Part shown: positions 5,219 through 7,382 of the stretch, piece after piece | Numbering within the stretch: position 1 is the stretch's first letter | How the letters are laid out: the number at the start of each line of letters is the position of its first letter | NCBI GenBank assembly: GCA_002438305.1 | Contig: DJUI01000065.1 | Span: forward strand, 31,702-39,083 | Direction of reading: 5' to 3' | Length of the DNA stretch: 7,382 nt | Source of the DNA: Staphylococcaceae bacterium UBA6286 | GTDB lineage: Bacteria; Bacillota; Bacilli; Staphylococcales; Staphylococcaceae | The notes under the pieces: model-generated | What the model was told of the DNA's origin: nothing | Seen by the model: only the letters and a program-made list of their open reading frames with translations | Databases searched by the model: none | Made by a program: the position numbers and the translations under genes

Positions 5219-5587
5219 ATGAAAATGATTATTGATGTAGATGATGAAATCTATCAAGAATTACTTATTAGGTCACTAGAATTTAAAATCACTATACCGT
5301 ATTTAGTTAGCTTAATCCTGACTAATACAATCAATGAGTATCACCTAGATACCTCTGAAGCACTTCTTGATGAAAATGAAATAGAGTTTAAGAGACATAT
5401 TCAAGCTAGATTTGAACTGCTGCTTAAACAGTATGAGATCATTCTAATGGACCATAATCATTCAATCGAAGATGCACGTATGCTGAGGTTATACAGGCAT
5501 CTTTATAGAGATATCGCTCTTCGCGATGAAAACGTATTAAAACTCTATCAGGAATATTATAAAATTAACGAAACAGTTAATGAATGA
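5219..5587 (+). CDS. RHH-like small protein, unknown function (122 aa)
   Basis: This 122-residue protein starts at ATG with GAGGTG (5208-5213) 5 nt upstream. The first 45 residues give a strand-helix-helix pattern (MKMIIDVDDEIYQELLIRS, then TIPYLVSLILTNTINEY) that resembles a ribbon-helix-helix DNA-binding domain. The rest (about 50-120) is predicted helical and rich in Leu, Glu and Arg, possibly for oligomerisation. I do not recognise a specific family. It has its own promoter and terminator, lies immediately beyond attP and points away from the integrase, typical of a single-gene phage cargo unit. A regulatory role is inferred from the fold pattern alone. Confidence 0.75.
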   Translation: MKMIIDVDDEIYQELLIRSLEFKITIPYLVSLILTNTINEYHLDTSEALLDENEIEFKRHIQARFELLLKQYEIILMDHNHSIEDARMLRLYRHLYRDIALRDENVLKLYQEYYKINETVNE

Positions 5588-5645
5588 TATTGTCAGTGTT
5601 CGTCTAATCAAACAAATTAAAAGATATTCGTTTATATAAGCAAAT

Positions 5646-5676
5646 AGCCACCTATTTAGGTGGCTTTCATTATTTT
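5646..5676 (+). terminator. terminator of the 122-aa gene
   Basis: AGCCACCTA pairs perfectly with TAGGTGGCT (5646-5665) over a 2-nt centre, followed by TTCATTATTTTT. It lies about 60 nt after the stop codon. Confidence 0.8.
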
Positions 5677-5713
5677 TCTGTACTGAATCAATTATGTACC
5701 AACGTTTTAAGAT

Positions 5714-5753
5714 AAATAAAAAACCTACAAAATAATTGTGAGTCTTGTAAGTT
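5714..5753 (-). terminator. terminator of the STAS-ATPase operon
   Basis: On the minus strand AACTTACAA (5745-5753) pairs with TTGTAGGTT (5722-5730), with one G-T wobble, and is followed by a T-rich run (5714-5721). It overlaps the stop codon of the DUF4325 gene, and the two convergent units end within about 40 bp of each other. Confidence 0.68.
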
Positions 5754-6045
5754 AATTATTGACTAGTCGTTTATTCTTTTCAAAGGACAAACGTTCTCTA
5801 ATCAACCCGTTAATTTGAGTATTAGAATCTTTTATAATTATATTCTGCTTAATAAAGTCTAATCCTTTATCAGTCATCAACTCAATAAAGAGAGAATTTA
5901 CAAAAGAACTGGTGACATTATTGATGTTTTTAAAAGATATAGTAACTGAATCGTCATACTTCAAAATTTCTTCTTTAATTATTTGACCATCTTCATTAGT
6001 ATTACATGCACCTGTAAGATCCTTTATCATAACAAATCGTCCCAT
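5752..6045 (-). CDS. STAS-like protein (DUF4325 type)
   Basis: This 97-residue protein matches the pattern of the STAS-like DUF4325 family (PF14213): an early strand MIKDLTG, an acidic helix EDGQIIKEEIL, the strand SVTISFKNI, then the diagnostic VTSSFVNSLFIELM (residues 44-57). STAS folds are best known as anti-anti-sigma factors such as SpoIIAA, whose serine in the equivalent loop is phosphorylated by a partner kinase; the S46/S47 pair lies in that region. ATG 6045 is chosen because AAAGGAGG lies 7 nt upstream. The longer frame from 6072 has no such site. The gene overlaps the end of the upstream ATPase gene by 19 nt, so the two are co-expressed and probably interact. Confidence 0.84.
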   Translation of the reverse strand: MGRFVMIKDLTGACNTNEDGQIIKEEILKYDDSVTISFKNINNVTSSFVNSLFIELMTDKGLDFIKQNIIIKDSNTQINGLIRERLSFEKNKRLVNN

Positions 6046-6947
6046 ACGAATTCCTCCTTTTGATCTAGACAAGATAAAGCATTGCTTTTATTCATTTTAA
6101 TTAATATCAATGTACCTGGGTATCTTAATTCTTGTCTTACTTCTACTAATTCTAATCCATCATTACCCTTTTTACAAATTATTTTAGCGTGGTTAGAATA
6201 TATTTCTACTATTCCTTCACAGTTAATAACAACATTTTTAAGAAGCACATGTAATCCAACTCCGCGATTTCGAGGTGTAGATTTTGTAGAATTCCCTTCT
6301 TCTACAGCCCATTTAAGTGCGGTAACATCTTCGAGATTATCATCTTTTAAAAACCTTTTTACATTGGTAGGAATACCAACACCAAAATCACTAATAGCTA
6401 AATAAAACTTATCCTGGTTCTCAATAAACTGTGCAAATATTCCACATGAAGTTATATTTGCATGATCTGTGACATTGTTTAAAATATCCTTTACAGCCGC
6501 AACTATAGATGCAACTTCCACTTTCGACACCCCTAAATTATAAGAATACCAATGTTCAAATTTTTTAGACCATTCTTCATATTTGTTACTTGTTAAGTTG
6601 GTGATAGGCAGAATTGTTTTGCATTCTTTAGGAATCATTAAATATTGCTCGTTTAATTCGGAATCTAAATATTTCTTAAAGAAACCTGCATCCTTTAGAA
6701 AATTAATAGGACACATTTTCTTTTCCTTAATATTTATATTAATAATATAAACTGTCACCTTGTTTGATTCCAGCCACCCTATAAGATTATCAAGCAATGC
6801 TACAGCACTTGGTGAAATATATCTTAAATTTTGGAAATCAAATAGGACTTTTGGAACTATGGGACTTAATTTGTCGTCAATTAGATGATTAGTAATTTCA
6901 TTTATTTTTTTGCTAGTAAAATCCCGAGGCAGTTTAATTTTTAACAT
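6027..6947 (-). CDS. STAS-GHKL ATPase fusion protein
   Basis: This 306-residue protein joins two modules. Residues 1 to about 105 resemble a STAS domain, with VLFDFQNLRYISPSAVALLD at 34-53. Residues about 140-285 form a GHKL/HATPase_c domain: N box KDILNNVTDHA with D154, N158 and H162; G1 box SDFGVGIP with D187, G189 and G191; G2 box RGVGL with G229, G231 and L232. No phosphoacceptor histidine domain or membrane segment is seen, so it resembles SpoIIAB/RsbW-type anti-sigma kinases more than a sensor kinase. ATG 6947 follows GGAGG by about 5 nt; the earlier in-frame ATG at 6959 overlaps that site. It is the first gene of a two-gene operon with the DUF4325 protein. ATP binding is well supported; the target is unknown. 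Confidence 0.86.
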   Translation of the reverse strand: MLKIKLPRDFTSKKINEITNHLIDDKLSPIVPKVLFDFQNLRYISPSAVALLDNLIGWLESNKVTVYIININIKEKKMCPINFLKDAGFFKKYLDSELNEQYLMIPKECKTILPITNLTSNKYEEWSKKFEHWYSYNLGVSKVEVASIVAAVKDILNNVTDHANITSCGIFAQFIENQDKFYLAISDFGVGIPTNVKRFLKDDNLEDVTALKWAVEEGNSTKSTPRNRGVGLHVLLKNVVINCEGIVEIYSNHAKIICKKGNDGLELVEVRQELRYPGTLILIKMNKSNALSCLDQKEEFVWDDLL

Positions 6948-6967
6948 TATTCCCTCCATAAAAATCT

Positions 6968-6997
6968 ATAATAATTATTATATAGTTTTTCGAACAA
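6968..6997 (-). promoter_or_regulatory. possible promoter of the STAS-ATPase operon
   Basis: On the minus strand TTGTTC (6992-6997), an 18-bp spacer and TATTAT (6968-6973) form a weak promoter candidate. A TATAAT at 6977-6982 is an alternative -10 box but lacks a good -35. A 16-bp perfect palindrome (6967-6982) overlaps both -10 candidates. Confidence 0.45.
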
Positions 6998-6998
6998 T

Positions 6999-7035
6999 AA
7001 AAAAAGCCACCTACTCCTCAAGAGTAAGTGGCTTT
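6999..7035 (-). terminator. terminator of the right-edge gene
   Basis: On the minus strand GCCACTTACTC pairs with GAGTAGGTGGC (one wobble) around a 5-nt loop, followed by a run of T residues. It lies just after the stop of the 7040-7382 gene and insulates the STAS-ATPase operon from it. Confidence 0.85.
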
Positions 7036-7039
7036 ACCA

Positions 7040-7382
7040 TTATCTATTATTATTTTTGAAATACTGTTTAATCACTGGTAATACTTGTGAAAGCAATTTT
7101 TCTTCTGACATATCCATTGCATTCTCGCCCCAAAAAGTCATCATCGTTCCAACAATATTATCAGAATAAACCATTGTGTATGGTGCATTCTGATGACAGA
7201 ACGTATCAGGTTTATATGCCCAGTTGATGTAATCACATTGTTCCACTATGTCATCAGCAGTAAATCGATCTGCTGGCATAAATACTAATGAATAGAAGTT
7301 CCCATTATACACCTTTCTACCAGCGTTCAAAAACACATCAGCACCCAGTCCATTCTTTGACTGCTGCCAATACAATATCTCG
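7040..7382 (-). CDS. unrecognised protein, C-terminal part
   Basis: About 113 codons are open from the right edge to the TAA at 7040-7042. The frame remains open to the edge (EILYWQQ...), and the only internal candidate start near the edge is a TTG at 7373-7375 with no visible ribosome binding site, so the gene probably begins outside the window. The visible part is mixed alpha/beta with many aromatic residues (YWQQSKNGLGADVFLNAG, then CDYINWAYKPDTFCHQN and TMMTFWGENAMDM) and ends in a basic tail KQYFKNNNR. No membrane segment is visible in this part. I do not recognise a family. It points the same way as the STAS-ATPase operon but is separated from it by a strong terminator. Confidence 0.72.
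   Translation of the reverse strand, partial: EILYWQQSKNGLGADVFLNAGRKVYNGNFYSLVFMPADRFTADDIVEQCDYINWAYKPDTFCHQNAPYTMVYSDNIVGTMMTFWGENAMDMSEEKLLSQVLPVIKQYFKNNNR

Noticed and set aside
6046..6072. Longer N-terminus for the DUF4325 protein
   Set aside because: The extra residues (MSRSKGGIR) encode the AAAGGAGG ribosome binding site of the downstream ATG, and the family start fits ATG 6045.
6082..6405. 107-aa plus-strand open frame antisense to the ATPase gene
   Set aside because: The opposite strand encodes conserved GHKL boxes. This frame has no recognisable domain or convincing ribosome binding site.
6948..6959. Upstream ATG adding four residues to the STAS-ATPase protein
   Set aside because: It overlaps the GGAGG ribosome binding site that serves ATG 6947 and has no site of its own.

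Overview
This window is the lysogeny/integration region of a temperate siphovirus of a low-GC Gram-positive host, most likely Staphylococcus or Macrococcus. The AT-rich sequence, the strong AGGAGG-type ribosome binding sites and the gene set (Gp157-family protein, Cro, short CI with ImmA, Ltp-type lipoprotein, tyrosine integrase) all fit this. The host genus is an inference. No rRNA, tRNA or CRISPR array was seen.

Layout. Positions 1-1867 (minus strand) are the start of the lytic early operon, read right to left: cro-like repressor, a GTG-started 89-aa HTH-like protein, a 54-aa two-helix membrane protein, a 55-aa unknown, a 278-aa HTH plus PD-(D/E)XK nuclease-like protein, and the N-terminus of a Gp157-family protein. 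Most neighbours overlap by a few bases, which suggests translational coupling. Positions 1868-2065 are the genetic switch: two divergent sigma-A-type promoters, each with a copy of a TACGAAAATTCGTA-like operator in its -35/-10 spacer, and two further copies. Positions 2066-3538 (plus) are the lysogeny operon: a short CI-like repressor, an ImmA/IrrE metallopeptidase-like protein and a membrane-anchored Ltp-type protein, closed by a terminator. Positions 3606-4760 encode the integrase.

Positions 4761-5057 look like a complete phage attachment site (attP). Two clusters of the repeat TGTGTCCTT, each arranged as two direct copies plus one inverted copy, flank a central stretch that encodes the last 17 residues and stop codon of a glutamine synthetase (glnA), followed by a glnA-type terminator. 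The phage therefore probably integrates into the 3' end of host glnA and restores its end and terminator. Both arms and only the tail of glnA are present, so the sequence is probably a free or circularly permuted phage genome (or a tandem-lysogen junction), not a simple integrated end.

Positions 5058-7382 would then be the accessory (moron) segment between attP and the lysis genes. It holds a 122-aa protein with a ribbon-helix-helix-like N-terminus (plus), a two-gene minus-strand operon (STAS-GHKL ATPase fusion plus a STAS-like DUF4325 protein) resembling an anti-sigma/anti-anti-sigma partner switch, and an unrecognised minus-strand gene running off the right edge. The STAS-ATPase/DUF4325 pair is the best candidate for an undescribed system, possibly lysogenic conversion or anti-phage defence. 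That role is inferred from position only.
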